A DNA stretch of 64,000 nt from Faecalimonas umbilicata (GTDB taxonomy: Bacteria; Bacillota; Clostridia; Lachnospirales; Lachnospiraceae), in the NCBI RefSeq assembly GCF_004346095.1, contig NZ_SLZV01000019.1, positions 1 through 64,000 on the forward strand, written 5' to 3'. The notes beneath the pieces are model-generated. The model saw nothing but the letters and a program-made list of their open reading frames with translations. It was not told where the DNA came from and did no database searches. Below are positions 16,151 through 23,711 of this stretch, piece by piece. Numbering within the stretch: position 1 is the first letter of the stretch; the number at the start of each line of letters is the position of its first letter. A program made the position numbers and the translations under genes.

Positions 16151-16434
16151 AGTGGAGCTTAATGGATTCGACTGGCTGTAAACAGCGGGGAGAAATAGAA
16201 CTGGCTCAGATTCCCGGTGAACTTCTACGGTTTGAACGTGAAGCAGCAAGGGTTATGAAAAAGACTGGAGCAGATCATGTGCTTTATGGGATAAAAATTT
16301 ATGGCACAGATGACCGATTGAAAACAGTGCAGTTTTATATGAATCCTATGGAAGACGAAGAATTTTATCGGCTTACAGGTCGAGTGAGAAATGCTATGAT
16401 TTATGCCCTGCATAATCACAGTAAAAATCCATAG
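16144..16434 (+). CDS. Phage early protein, unknown
   Basis: A 96-residue protein. I start it at ATG 16144, inside the previous stop, because GGAGGAAG lies nine bases upstream; a longer frame from 16117 has no ribosome site. It is a mixed alpha/beta protein ending in a helix (YRLTGRVRNAMIYALHNH). Last gene before promoter P2. No family recognised. Confidence 0.6.
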   Translation: MVKWSLMDSTGCKQRGEIELAQIPGELLRFEREAARVMKKTGADHVLYGIKIYGTDDRLKTVQFYMNPMEDEEFYRLTGRVRNAMIYALHNHSKNP

Positions 16435-16465
16435 AGAACAAAACGGAATAATATAAACTTTCCGA

Positions 16466-16523
16466 TTGACACCAGAGGTGGGTAAGTTAAGATAAGATTA
16501 TAGAAAAACTTACCTGTTGGCAA
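16466..16523 (+). promoter_or_regulatory. Early promoter P2 with operator pair
   Basis: TTGACA (16466-16471) and TAAGAT (16488-16493), 16-bp spacer. The second operator TTACCTGTTGGCAA (16510-16523) lies 38 bp from a degenerate first site that keeps only the right half GGTAA (16481-16485). The copy is weaker than P1 but has the same geometry. Confidence 0.65.
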
Positions 16524-16544
16524 GTTGGAAAGGAGGAAAAACCT

Positions 16545-16694
16545 TTGAGCAAGAAAAAGAAGCAGAAGAAAAAAGAACTGCTTGAACAACAGCTTCTCAA
16601 ATACCAGAAAGTTGAATGTGTAACGAACATTATTCTGGCTGTTATCACTATCATTTCTGTGATAGTAACAGCAATTCTTAACTGGTTTAGCTGA
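16545..16694 (+). CDS. Small basic membrane protein, TTG start
   Basis: A 49-residue product starting at TTG 16545 with GGAAAGGAGG at a proper distance. The N-terminus is a lysine cluster (SKKKKQKKKELLEQQ), followed by one membrane helix (NIILAVITIISVIVTAIL). First gene behind promoter P2. The strongly basic cytoplasmic head and single span recall small toxic or membrane-depolarising phage peptides, but no function can be assigned. Confidence 0.65.
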   Translation: MSKKKKQKKKELLEQQLLKYQKVECVTNIILAVITIISVIVTAILNWFS

Positions 16695-16772
16695 TTGAAC
16701 AAACAGTTCTGTGGAGGGGAGCTGGAACTCCCTTCCGTCTGCTTAGTATAGCATAGAGAGGAGCGAAAGTAA

Positions 16773-16937
16773 ATGAGGAAAACGAGAAGGACTTTGGTAG
16801 TGTTATTGGTGCTTCTGATTTGCCTGACAGTGCAGAGAGGGCTGAACATCTTGAATGGGATAGCGCTGATAATTGATGCAATCATGATAATTGTTTTAGC
16901 AACAGTAGAGTTAAGGAGGAGCAGAGATGGAAAATAA
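16773..16937 (+). CDS. Small two-helix membrane protein
   Basis: A 54-residue product with GAGAGGAG before ATG 16773. It begins with RKTRRT, has a hydrophobic helix (LVVLLVLLICLTV), a short polar turn and a second helix (GIALIIDAIMIIVLA), then a charged tail. It overlaps the next gene by 11 bases. A small integral membrane protein of the phage early region; function unknown. Confidence 0.6.
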   Translation: MRKTRRTLVVLLVLLICLTVQRGLNILNGIALIIDAIMIIVLATVELRRSRDGK

Positions 16938-17166
16938 TAAGACAATAACAGAGGAACAGTTTAGAGGAGTATGCAAGCAGACTTTACCGCATCTGAAAGA
17001 GCTGATTGAAAACCTTCGTGAAATCGGCTTTGATGGAATGACATCCATTACGGTTACTGGTGAAGGCTATATTTCATTGGATGCCTATGATAGTGGATGG
17101 AGTATGCTCAAAACAAGCAAAGAGAACGATGCACGAATCAGAAAAGAGTTTGATGAAGCAGTATAG
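16927..17166 (+). CDS. Phage early protein, unknown
   Basis: A 79-residue protein with AAGGAGGAG in front of its ATG, which lies within the end of the preceding gene. Text such as LKELIENLREIGFDGMTSIT suggests a helix followed by beta strands. No family recognised. Part of the P2 operon. Confidence 0.6.
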   Translation: MENNKTITEEQFRGVCKQTLPHLKELIENLREIGFDGMTSITVTGEGYISLDAYDSGWSMLKTSKENDARIRKEFDEAV

Positions 17167-17177
17167 GAGGGAGCAAC

Positions 17178-17462
17178 GTGAAATATTGTATAGCAGTTCA
17201 GGAAACTTTGCGTAGGGAAATTGTTGTAGAAGCAGATAGTTTGCAAGATGCCTTAGATCATGTGGAAAATGAATACGACAAAGAAAATATCGTTTTGACG
17301 GCAGATGATGCGTGTACAGAACCGGATATTTTTGAAGTGGATTGGCATTCGAAAGAAGAAGTAGAAGAAATGGAGGAAGATTATGACATTAGGAAAAGCG
17401 GCGACAAGAAAAGTGAGGACTGGAGGAGGCACTTACAACATCGGTTTCAACGATGGGGATGA
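17178..17462 (+). CDS. DpnD/PcfM-like small protein
   Basis: A 94-residue protein starting at GTG 17178 behind AGGAGGG. The N-terminal ~60 residues (KYCIAVQETLRREIVVEADS, followed by an ALDHVENEYD helix) match the DpnD/PcfM-like family, small proteins of mobile elements of unknown role. The last 27 residues overlap the next gene by 80 bases in another frame, so the C-terminal part may be poorly constrained. Confidence 0.6.
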   Translation: MKYCIAVQETLRREIVVEADSLQDALDHVENEYDKENIVLTADDACTEPDIFEVDWHSKEEVEEMEEDYDIRKSGDKKSEDWRRHLQHRFQRWG

Positions 17463-17577
17463 AACACAATTTTATGCGTATGATCTGGCAGAACTGTTAG
17501 AATGCTGGGTGGGATTTTGTGCAGAAAATGGATTTCAGACAAACAGCGTAGACTATGTGGAAAGGGTGTGTGAGTAA
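17383..17577 (+). CDS. Small phage early protein, unknown
   Basis: A 64-residue product with GGAGGAAG before ATG 17383. It starts inside the DpnD-like gene (80-base overlap) and its stop overlaps the next start by one base. Sequence is mixed alpha/beta with aromatic content (NIGFNDGDETQFYAYDLAEL). No family recognised. Confidence 0.55.
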   Translation: MTLGKAATRKVRTGGGTYNIGFNDGDETQFYAYDLAELLECWVGFCAENGFQTNSVDYVERVCE

Positions 17578-18002
17578 TGGAAGAAGTAAAGAAGAGTGGG
17601 ATTAACCATGTATTGAATATAAGTTTTAGCGTAATTGTGACTCCGGAAGATATAGATGACATTATGATATCAGCCCTGGAAGGTGGAATTACTCATTGGG
17701 CAAATTTGGCAAAAGTTCCAGAAGAAAAAAGAGTGGCAGAGTGGGGGCATGAACAGATTGCGAGAGATGGAGAGCTTCACATCCATGTAGTTGAACCGTT
17801 CGATCAGGATGATACAGAATGGTACATTCTTACGAAAGAAAAGTTTCTGAATGGTTTGGTAAAATATTTGAAGGAACCAAAGTATTCAGATTGCTTAGAA
17901 TTTGTGAATCATGAACTAAGAATAGATACCTGCTATGTTGATGCAGATGTGGCAGACACTATTGTCCAATACGCATTATTTGGAGAGATTGTTTATGGGT
18001 AA
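17577..18002 (+). CDS. Phage early protein, unknown
   Basis: A 141-residue acidic alpha/beta protein. Its ATG overlaps the previous stop (TAATG). The central part (EDIDDIMISALEGGITHWA) and the last 40 residues (DADVADTIVQYALFGEIVYG) look like helical pairs. I recall similar proteins in Firmicute prophages without function. Its own stop overlaps the next start. Confidence 0.6.
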   Translation: MEEVKKSGINHVLNISFSVIVTPEDIDDIMISALEGGITHWANLAKVPEEKRVAEWGHEQIARDGELHIHVVEPFDQDDTEWYILTKEKFLNGLVKYLKEPKYSDCLEFVNHELRIDTCYVDADVADTIVQYALFGEIVYG

Positions 18003-18609
18003 CGAGATAAATGGACAAATGAATATTTTTGATTTTATCATCACTTCCGAAGAACCACCGGTGCTGTTATATCCTGGAAATGAAGTTTTCGTTGTGACTA
18101 AAGGAGATATAGAGAGGTTCTATGTTGAAGAGAGAAAATCTTGGATTTGCGGTAGTGATAATGAAAACAGAGGATACAGTATATCGAATGGTAGAACATA
18201 CAATGTTGTCACGAATATGGATATCGGGAGTTGCGCTTTTTTAGAACATGACAGGGCAAAGATGAAAGCGGAAGAATATATAAATAGCCATGATGTAATA
18301 TTGGCTGATGATATACGGATTGTAAAGACAGTAGCGTATGGATACCGGAGAAAAGTAGATGACAGAGATATGGTGTCATTTTATTGTACTTTAGATAATG
18401 GGGAGTTGTACATGAAAGAGTTTATGACCTTTTGCCATATCGTGAAAAATACGAAAAAAGCAATAGAAAAATTTATGAGCCAGCAAGAGTTTGAGTTTGA
18501 AGATCCCGTTCGAATAAATTGTATTGTAAATCCGAAAAATATGTATAAATGCAAAGGAACAAATGATTGGCTTTATACAGAAGCGGGATGTGCATACGGG
18601 ATAGGATAA
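17995..18609 (+). CDS. Phage early protein, unknown
   Basis: A 204-residue protein started at ATG 17995, which overlaps the previous stop; a longer reading from 17935 lies wholly within the previous gene and lacks a ribosome site. The first residues GQMNIFDFI resemble the beginnings of small phage proteins that carry a QMNIFDF-type motif. The rest is beta-rich (YCTLDNGELYMKEFMTF). No enzyme motif is apparent. Confidence 0.6.
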   Translation: MGNEINGQMNIFDFIITSEEPPVLLYPGNEVFVVTKGDIERFYVEERKSWICGSDNENRGYSISNGRTYNVVTNMDIGSCAFLEHDRAKMKAEEYINSHDVILADDIRIVKTVAYGYRRKVDDRDMVSFYCTLDNGELYMKEFMTFCHIVKNTKKAIEKFMSQQEFEFEDPVRINCIVNPKNMYKCKGTNDWLYTEAGCAYGIG

Positions 18610-18631
18610 GCACTCAGGAAGGATGTTGAAA

Positions 18632-19213
18632 ATGTTAGAGGATAAGTATTTAGAGATACTTGAAAAACAAGATTGGTCAGTCAGCAGTTATGCAGATGAT
18701 GGCAGAGTAGAATTTGAAAAATATTCGCCAGCAGGAGAAGATTTTTCCGTGTGCGTAAATGTTGAAAATTTTCCGGAAGCTGTAATGGAATATTATGAAA
18801 GTTTTGATATTGACGATCATGTTGAAATGTGGATAGAAGCAAGAAAAAACGGGGTAAGTGGTGTGCCGCCAACCCGTACCCTTGTAGCAGATGCAGAAGC
18901 TATTGATGATATGTTAGAACATCTTGCTTATGCGTTGGTAAACACAGAAGTTCCAGAGCAGAGCACTTGGTATGTTGAAAAATGGTACGATGAAGACCTG
19001 ATAAATGCTTTAAAGGAAATCGGAGTGACAGTGAGTAAAGAGAACATAGAAAGGCTGAAGCTGGAATGCCTGCATATTTTCGATGATAAATCAGTAAGAA
19101 ATGAAATGTTAGTAGATAAAGCAAGAGAGATTTTTAACTCTCAGATGCACCGTGAGAATTACGAATTGCCTGACTGTGTTTCAAGCAAAGATACTGAAAA
19201 CGGAGAAAAGTAA
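18632..19213 (+). CDS. Phage early protein, unknown
   Basis: A 193-residue acidic protein. AGGAAGG is nine bases before ATG 18632; an ATG at 18623 would be too close to it. The middle part (VPPTRTLVADAEAIDDMLEH) and the helical C-terminal half have no motif I recognise. Start of the following gene overlaps its stop by one base. Confidence 0.6.
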   Translation: MLEDKYLEILEKQDWSVSSYADDGRVEFEKYSPAGEDFSVCVNVENFPEAVMEYYESFDIDDHVEMWIEARKNGVSGVPPTRTLVADAEAIDDMLEHLAYALVNTEVPEQSTWYVEKWYDEDLINALKEIGVTVSKENIERLKLECLHIFDDKSVRNEMLVDKAREIFNSQMHRENYELPDCVSSKDTENGEK

Positions 19214-19395
19214 TGAAAGAAAAATTATGGCGTTATTGCGAGGAAGGAAAAGAAGAGCGATATACATTAAAAGAACTGGAAGAGTATTTCAGTAAAGAGC
19301 CTGGATTGCAAGAACAGAAAAATCAGGGAACGCATTTCTCTGATTGGTTAGGGGAAATGGAGCACATGCAGATATTGATACCGGAGGGATGTTAA
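19213..19395 (+). CDS. Small phage early protein, unknown
   Basis: A 60-residue product, overlapping both neighbours by one base. The sequence reads as a small helical protein (YTLKELEEYFSKEPGLQ, then HFSDWLGEMEHM). It resembles short phage proteins that bear a KELEEYF-type wing, but function is unknown. Confidence 0.55.
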   Translation: MKEKLWRYCEEGKEERYTLKELEEYFSKEPGLQEQKNQGTHFSDWLGEMEHMQILIPEGC

Positions 19396-19613
19396 TGGAA
19401 ATTAAACCAAGGAAAAAGAGTGATTGCGGCGGAATTATTATGATGCCATTAAAAGTGAATATTCCAGATCCTAATGATAAGTCATGGGAGGAGACAAAGT
19501 GCCCAGAATGCGGGGCAGTATGCTGGAAACGTCCTCTCCCAAAAGGATTTAGAGAAGATATGTTTAATGGAAAAATGTGTACTATGTGTGCATTAAAAAG
19601 AGGATTAAGGTAA
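19395..19613 (+). CDS. Small zinc-finger phage protein
   Basis: A 72-residue protein, started at ATG 19395, with GGAGGGATGTTA upstream. Two Cys pairs (KCPECGAVCW and MCTMCALKRG) form a zinc-finger pattern. Immediately upstream of the XRE regulator. Possibly DNA-binding; no family name recognised. Confidence 0.6.
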   Translation: MEIKPRKKSDCGGIIMMPLKVNIPDPNDKSWEETKCPECGAVCWKRPLPKGFREDMFNGKMCTMCALKRGLR

Positions 19614-19625
19614 CAGGAGGGCAAT

Positions 19626-20159
19626 ATGGTAAACTTAGAGTTAGGGACTGTTGATAACGGGAAAAGCATGTCAGAGATTCTGAAAGATGCTTTGGAGGCG
19701 AAAGGATATTCACAGAGAAGTTTTGCAAAAAAGCTGGGTTATACGCCCCAAAATTTTTCACAAAGATTGAAAAAGAATTCCTTCACGGCAGAGGAGTGGA
19801 GAAATATGGCATATGAACTGGGGTACGAAGTAAAACTTGTAGAGATGGAAAGTGGAGTTGAATTTGAAAGCAGAAGAAAAGGGCATGGGCGGAGAGTACG
19901 TCAAGTAATCAATGGCGTGCTGTATGATACTTATAAGGCGGATATGCTGTGCGGAGATTTCTTTAAAGATGGGGCAAGCGAGTATACAGATGGCATGGCC
20001 TTTGAATTATATGTAGATTATTTTGGACGCTTTTTTGTTGCAAGATATACAGAGTGGGAAAACGGATCAGACAGTATCACTACGATCGGCAAAGAAGAAG
20101 CAGGAAAATTGTATAAGAAGTATGGAGATGGCACGTTGAAAGATAGCATCTTTATTTAG
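19626..20159 (+). CDS. XRE-type helix-turn-helix protein with C-terminal domain
   Basis: A 177-residue protein. Residues ~17-65 form an XRE/Cro helix-turn-helix (ALEAKGYSQRSFAKKLGYTP, then NFSQRLKKNSFTAEEWRNMA). Residues ~80-177 are a separate alpha/beta domain with YDTYKADMLCGDFF and repeated aromatic strands. CAGGAGGGC precedes the ATG. It is followed at once by operator-bearing promoter P3, so it is the only visible candidate in this window for binding the TTACC-N4-GGTAA sites; that pairing is inference. The classical CI repressor is not seen. Confidence 0.75.
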   Translation: MVNLELGTVDNGKSMSEILKDALEAKGYSQRSFAKKLGYTPQNFSQRLKKNSFTAEEWRNMAYELGYEVKLVEMESGVEFESRRKGHGRRVRQVINGVLYDTYKADMLCGDFFKDGASEYTDGMAFELYVDYFGRFFVARYTEWENGSDSITTIGKEEAGKLYKKYGDGTLKDSIFI

Positions 20160-20161
20160 TT

Positions 20162-20241
20162 TTGATCCACGCTTACCATTTGGTAACTGAATTATAATTT
20201 GGGTAACATTATGAAATATGATGGAAATTACCAGACGGTAA
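20162..20241 (+). promoter_or_regulatory. Early promoter P3 region with operators
   Basis: Perfect dyads TTACCATTTGGTAA (20173-20186) and TTACCAGACGGTAA (20228-20241) flank TATAAT (20193-20198), with a further half-site GGTAA at 20202. No good -35 is found 17 bp upstream of TATAAT. The region leads into a long structured leader before the next gene. Confidence 0.65.
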
Positions 20242-20267
20242 GCTAGAATGATGATGTAACATAAAAC

Positions 20268-20359
20268 AACCCCTCATGACGGGCATCATAAGGGGTTACA
20301 AAACGAGCTGAAAGCTACGGTTTTGATAATAGCAACGTCAGTATATCATAATCGTAGCT
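20268..20359 (+). ncRNA. Structured leader or small RNA: two strong hairpins
   Basis: Hairpin 1 pairs AACCCCT (20268-20274) with AGGGGTT (20291-20297) and continues inside with ATGA/TCAT. Hairpin 2 pairs 20313-20327 with 20345-20359, 14 of 15 positions matched, around a 17-base loop. No T-run follows either. It lies between promoter P3 and the gene at 20384, so it may be a translational control element or a separate small RNA. I know no RNA family with this shape. Confidence 0.55.
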
Positions 20360-20383
20360 CCGGCGCAACAAGGGAGTGAATAT

Positions 20384-20590
20384 ATGCAGAATTTAGAGAG
20401 TTGCATCATCAAAATGAATGAAGTATCTGTGCTGATCCGCATGATTGATGACGTGTTTGTGAATGGACGCATGGGATTTTCAGACGATGATGACGGTCGC
20501 CAGCTGGAACAAGCATTGAACCTTTTGAGGGAACAGTTCGGGAAGAACCTAAAAGAACTTAGAGAAGTGTATTATGGAGGTGCGGTATGA
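20384..20590 (+). CDS. Small phage early protein, unknown
   Basis: A 68-residue helical protein with AAGGGAG before ATG 20384, located just after the structured leader. The acidic loop SDDDDGRQLEQAL separates two helices. It overlaps the BRO-N-like gene by four bases. Function unknown. Confidence 0.6.
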   Translation: MQNLESCIIKMNEVSVLIRMIDDVFVNGRMGFSDDDDGRQLEQALNLLREQFGKNLKELREVYYGGAV

Positions 20591-21093
20591 GCAGATATGA
20601 ATTTGAAGGAAAGAATTGCATGGTATATGCAGATGAACGTTTTGGAGAAATCCGTATGGTATTAGGCGAAAACGGAGAACGTAGATATGTAGGGATTGAT
20701 ATTGCGGAATGTATGGGATTTGAAGCTCCGCATAAGGCAGTGAAGAGGAGCAATATACCTGGGAAAATGGTAAAAGTTCCGTGGGTATCAGGAAACCGAC
20801 ATGGGGAAACAAATGCAAGGTGCTTTGACAAAAAAGAGGCAGAGAAGTTTATCAGAAATGGTATGCTGCCACCAAAAGGTTTTAAAGATTGGTTTTCAAA
20901 AGAAGTAGCCGTAGAAGAGAAAGTAGATACAGGTAAGGTTTCGTTGCAAGATACAGAGCCGAAGAGAGGAGAAGAAACGTTCGCTGGCGATAGCACAGGG
21001 GTAACTAAATTATTCACAAGATTAGATGAAATTATTTTAGAAATGTTGATGCTTAAAAAAGAATTGGCGGTAAAATTGGAAAAAACAATGTAA
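20587..21093 (+). CDS. BRO-N-like phage protein (divergent)
   Basis: A 168-residue protein. Residues ~20-95 resemble a diverged BRO-N/antirepressor domain (RYVGIDIAECMGFEAPHKAV, then PPKGFKDWFSKEVAVEE at the end of the domain). The C-terminus is a helical segment (FTRLDEIILEMLMLKKELAV) likely for oligomerisation. BRO-N proteins bind DNA and act in phage gene control. The operon ends in a terminator directly after its stop. The second, clearer BRO-N protein is at 26134. Confidence 0.6.
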   Translation: MSRYEFEGKNCMVYADERFGEIRMVLGENGERRYVGIDIAECMGFEAPHKAVKRSNIPGKMVKVPWVSGNRHGETNARCFDKKEAEKFIRNGMLPPKGFKDWFSKEVAVEEKVDTGKVSLQDTEPKRGEETFAGDSTGVTKLFTRLDEIILEMLMLKKELAVKLEKTM

Positions 21094-21096
21094 GAT

Positions 21097-21125
21097 ATCC
21101 GGAGGTTAAGCCTCCGGACTTTTTA
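21097..21125 (+). terminator. Rho-independent terminator
   Basis: CCGGAGG pairs with CCTCCGG around loop TTAAG and is followed by ACTTTTTAT. It closes the P3 operon just before promoter P4. Confidence 0.85.
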
Positions 21126-21186
21126 TACTGAAATGTCAATTTGTAAATTGATTTAGCGAAAATTACAAAAAATATAAATTACACGA

Positions 21187-21245
21187 TTGACAATTACCAA
21201 TAAGTAAGTTAAGATGATGACAAGATAAAAATTACCAAACGGTAA
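21187..21245 (+). promoter_or_regulatory. Early promoter P4 with operator pair
   Basis: TTGACA (21187-21192) and TAAGAT (21210-21215), 17-bp spacer. An imperfect operator TTACCAATAAGTAA (21194-21207) fills the spacer and a perfect TTACCAAACGGTAA (21232-21245) follows 38 bp downstream, just before the ribosome site. Same arrangement as P1. Confidence 0.75.
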
Positions 21246-21263
21246 GAAAAGAGGTAAACACAT

Positions 21264-21701
21264 ATGATGATGTCAGAATTTATTGAGCGAGTTGGATTTG
21301 AACCGACAGCAGTAGAGTATCAGGAAATCGAAAGAGAGTATATGGGATGCGATGTTGACAAAGACCAGTTCTGTAAGGAATGGAAAAAGAATGGCGGCAT
21401 CCAGCGGTTAATGAGATTGAGGGCCAGACGAATTGAAGAGCTAGAGGCGGAGCTTATGCAAAAGGATCGTCAGTATGATGAGATGGATACCAGGTATTGC
21501 AGCAGAATCAATCAGCTCCGGGCAGATATGAAAGACAAGCTGGACGAAGTGACTACGGAATACAATCGGGAAAAAGAAGAAGTGAGCAGAATGAGCAGAC
21601 TTTATCAGGAAGCCATGACAGCAAAGAAAGAAGCGGAAGAAAAGTTGGAAACTATCAGGAAAGCGCTTGAAATCCTGGGAGTTGGAAAGGGGGTGGCATA
21701 G
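21264..21701 (+). CDS. Coiled-coil phage early protein
   Basis: A 145-residue protein with AAGAGG upstream. Residues ~45-140 form one long charged helix (RRIEELEAELMQKDRQYDEM onward). The first 40 residues look like a small helical module (EFIERVGFEPTAVEYQEIE). First gene behind promoter P4. Probably an oligomer; function unknown. Confidence 0.65.
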   Translation: MMMSEFIERVGFEPTAVEYQEIEREYMGCDVDKDQFCKEWKKNGGIQRLMRLRARRIEELEAELMQKDRQYDEMDTRYCSRINQLRADMKDKLDEVTTEYNREKEEVSRMSRLYQEAMTAKKEAEEKLETIRKALEILGVGKGVA

Positions 21702-21872
21702 ATGGCAGACAGAAGCAATCACCGACTGAACGAAGAGATTGAGAGCCACATCAGACAGTGGGACGGTACGATTCATGGTCAGATGGTAAAAAATATGTAT
21801 GAAAATGGCACTAGCTACGAAGGGATCTGCGAGGTTATGCAGATTGACTGCGAAGATTATGAGGAGGTTTAA
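21702..21872 (+). CDS. Small phage early protein, unknown
   Basis: A 56-residue product that starts at the base after the previous stop, with GGAAAGGGGGTGG upstream. The sequence reads HIRQWDGTIHGQMVKNMYENG then a short helix to an acidic end. No family recognised. Confidence 0.6.
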   Translation: MADRSNHRLNEEIESHIRQWDGTIHGQMVKNMYENGTSYEGICEVMQIDCEDYEEV

Positions 21873-21875
21873 GAG

Positions 21876-22067
21876 ATGTTTAAGTTAGAAATGAAAACCG
21901 GAGGTTCAGCATTCTGTGATCCGTATACTGGAGAAGAAGATGAATGGTATGAGGCTAGAGAAATAGCAAGAATCATGGATAAAGTCAGAGATGATTTGCT
22001 AGCAGGATTAGATCACGGAGTAATGATGGATACAAACGGGAACAAAGTGGGAGAATGGAGGAGGTAA
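21876..22067 (+). CDS. Small phage early protein, unknown
   Basis: A 63-residue acidic protein with GAGGAGG upstream. The segment EEDEWYEAREIARIMDKVRD is common in Lachnospiraceae phage proteins and ends in a beta hairpin-like VMMDTNGNKVGEW. Function unknown. Stop is followed within four bases by the next start. Confidence 0.6.
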   Translation: MFKLEMKTGGSAFCDPYTGEEDEWYEAREIARIMDKVRDDLLAGLDHGVMMDTNGNKVGEWRR

Positions 22068-22070
22068 GAC

Positions 22071-22313
22071 ATGGTAGAAGAGAAAAGATGGAAATTAGGA
22101 GAGGATATCGACAGGTATGACAATTTGTTGGATAGTATCTCTTTTGACGAACTTATTGTGACAGTTCACTGTAACTGCCGGGAAATCACTCAAGAGGCTG
22201 TAGAAAAAGAGCTGAATAGAATATTTGCAATCCGTATTCAGGATATGCAGTGTCTTTTGGAAAAGAATATTGATGAAATTATCGCAGAAGCAAAGAAAGG
22301 AAGGGAATCATAA
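22071..22313 (+). CDS. Phage early protein, unknown
   Basis: An 80-residue helical protein with GGAGGAGG before ATG 22071. Its central text is DELIVTVHCNCREITQEAVE. The stop overlaps the next start by one base. No family recognised. Confidence 0.6.
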   Translation: MVEEKRWKLGEDIDRYDNLLDSISFDELIVTVHCNCREITQEAVEKELNRIFAIRIQDMQCLLEKNIDEIIAEAKKGRES

Positions 22314-23041
22314 TGGGAAAAACGATGGTAAAAGTAGTAAATCCTTGCGTATGCAGTACATATCATGCAGATGTCTATGCGTATGCAAAAATTGAATATG
22401 AAGACGGGGGATTAAGTATCTGCGGAGTTGTTGGACCGAAAAGGAACGGCGATTGTACGGGATCGGCCGGACAATGCGTTGATGAAATTAGAAACGGGAA
22501 GCCGACAGAAGATTGGACAAATGAAATGCTCCAGAAATTCTGCGATATTTGGGAGAGATGGCATCTTAACGATATGCGTCCCTATTGTAAACATCAGAGA
22601 GAGCTTGGATGGGTTGAACAGTCACAAGAAAAAGTAAAAGTTATGAAATGGGATAGGACGAAAGAAACTTGGGAGAAGGCAAGAGCTGCTGAGAAAAGAG
22701 CGGTTGAATGTTTGAAAAAAGGAAAAACTTTCGTTCCAACACCGGAAGAAACAATTTATGCAAATGTCAGTTATGGCGTAACAACTTACAACGATGAATT
22801 ACCAGAGCATCCGGAGTTTTATGAGTTTAAAGAGAGGGATTGTCTTGGACATTCGAACGTGGAATATAAAACGAGAGGTTGGATATCTCACAAAGAACAT
22901 CCGCTTGGCATTCTTGGAAAACCTTGCCCGGTATGCGGTTACGAGTACGGAAGTTCATGGATTAAAGAGGAAGTTCCACAAGATGTTATAGACTGGCTGT
23001 TTTCTCTTCCGGAATCAAGAACGAAGCCAGCATGGGTTTGA
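22313..23041 (+). CDS. Zinc-ribbon-ended phage protein, unknown
   Basis: A 242-residue protein. The C-terminus has a CPVCGYEYGSSW zinc-ribbon half with the partner Cys/His pairs likely spread through the N-terminal half (NPCVCSTYH, YCKH). It ends in the helix PQDVIDWLFSLPE. Similar proteins are frequent in Firmicute phages without known role. It overlaps the previous gene by one base. Confidence 0.65.
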   Translation: MGKTMVKVVNPCVCSTYHADVYAYAKIEYEDGGLSICGVVGPKRNGDCTGSAGQCVDEIRNGKPTEDWTNEMLQKFCDIWERWHLNDMRPYCKHQRELGWVEQSQEKVKVMKWDRTKETWEKARAAEKRAVECLKKGKTFVPTPEETIYANVSYGVTTYNDELPEHPEFYEFKERDCLGHSNVEYKTRGWISHKEHPLGILGKPCPVCGYEYGSSWIKEEVPQDVIDWLFSLPESRTKPAWV

Positions 23042-23054
23042 GGAGGTGAATGAA

Positions 23055-23126
23055 ATGAAGAGCTTTAAAAAAGTACTGAAAAGCACTAGAAAACTTTTTA
23101 AGCAGCTTTTGAAATTTGCAAATTAG
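23055..23126 (+). CDS. Very short basic peptide
   Basis: A 23-residue reading frame (MKSFKKVLKSTRKLFKQLLK and three more) with AGGAGGTGAATGAA before its ATG, between two clear genes. The sequence is an amphipathic basic helix, the type seen in membrane-active or regulatory phage peptides. The strong ribosome site is the main evidence; coding status is uncertain. Confidence 0.4.
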   Translation: MKSFKKVLKSTRKLFKQLLKFAN

Positions 23127-23143
23127 ATAATATGGAGGGACCT

Positions 23144-23671
23144 ATGAAAAAGACAGCAAGAGTAATCGTAACGCTGAATTGCAATCGGAGATGCCCGGGG
23201 TGCTGTAATATAAACCTTCCGGAACACAGGAAAGTGAGTACAGATGAAGAATTGATGGGATATCAGGAGATTGTCATTACTGGCGGAGAACCTATGCTGA
23301 TTCCAGGGAAGTTGTTGGAATTTATCAATAGAATGTGGGACAAGGGATACAGAGGAAAGATGTATCTTTACACTTCCTTTTGGAACGGAAAAGGAATCAG
23401 CAAAGAAATTCTGAAGGAGTTGGACGGATTCACCTTCACACTTCATGCGGAATGTACCGATGCAGATATCACGGCATTAAAAAACTTGTCGAACAGCGGT
23501 GTACTTCAGAATAAGGATTTCAGTAGTCGCCTGATTATCGACAAAAGAGTATATGAAAGATACGATCTATCAAATATCAATTTTTCTAGGTGGGACGTTA
23601 TCCGCAAGCTAGAGTGGAAAGAAAAATGCGATACAGCAGAAAATGAAGAGTTACTGATTTATGCGTTGTAA
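23144..23671 (+). CDS. Phage radical SAM protein
   Basis: A 175-residue protein with the iron-sulfur motif CNRRCPGCCN (Cys-X3-Cys-X2-Cys) near its N-terminus and the ITGGEPML strand-loop typical of radical SAM enzymes (SAM binding). It is short, about the size of a core domain of activase- or QueE-like members without accessory cluster. ATG 23144 is preceded by GGAGGG; an upstream ATG overlaps that site. It is directly followed by a terminator and the second DGR target gene. Substrate unknown; modification of a nucleotide or a phage peptide are options. Confidence 0.8.
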   Translation: MKKTARVIVTLNCNRRCPGCCNINLPEHRKVSTDEELMGYQEIVITGGEPMLIPGKLLEFINRMWDKGYRGKMYLYTSFWNGKGISKEILKELDGFTFTLHAECTDADITALKNLSNSGVLQNKDFSSRLIIDKRVYERYDLSNINFSRWDVIRKLEWKEKCDTAENEELLIYAL

Positions 23672-23700
23672 ATCGGCTTTAATAAGGCTGATTTTTATTT
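23672..23700 (+). terminator. Weak rho-independent terminator
   Basis: ATCGGC pairs with GCTGAT (one G-T pair) around a 9-base loop and is followed by TTTTTATTT. It separates the radical SAM gene from the second DGR target. Confidence 0.6.
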
Positions 23701-23711
23701 AACACACAAAC

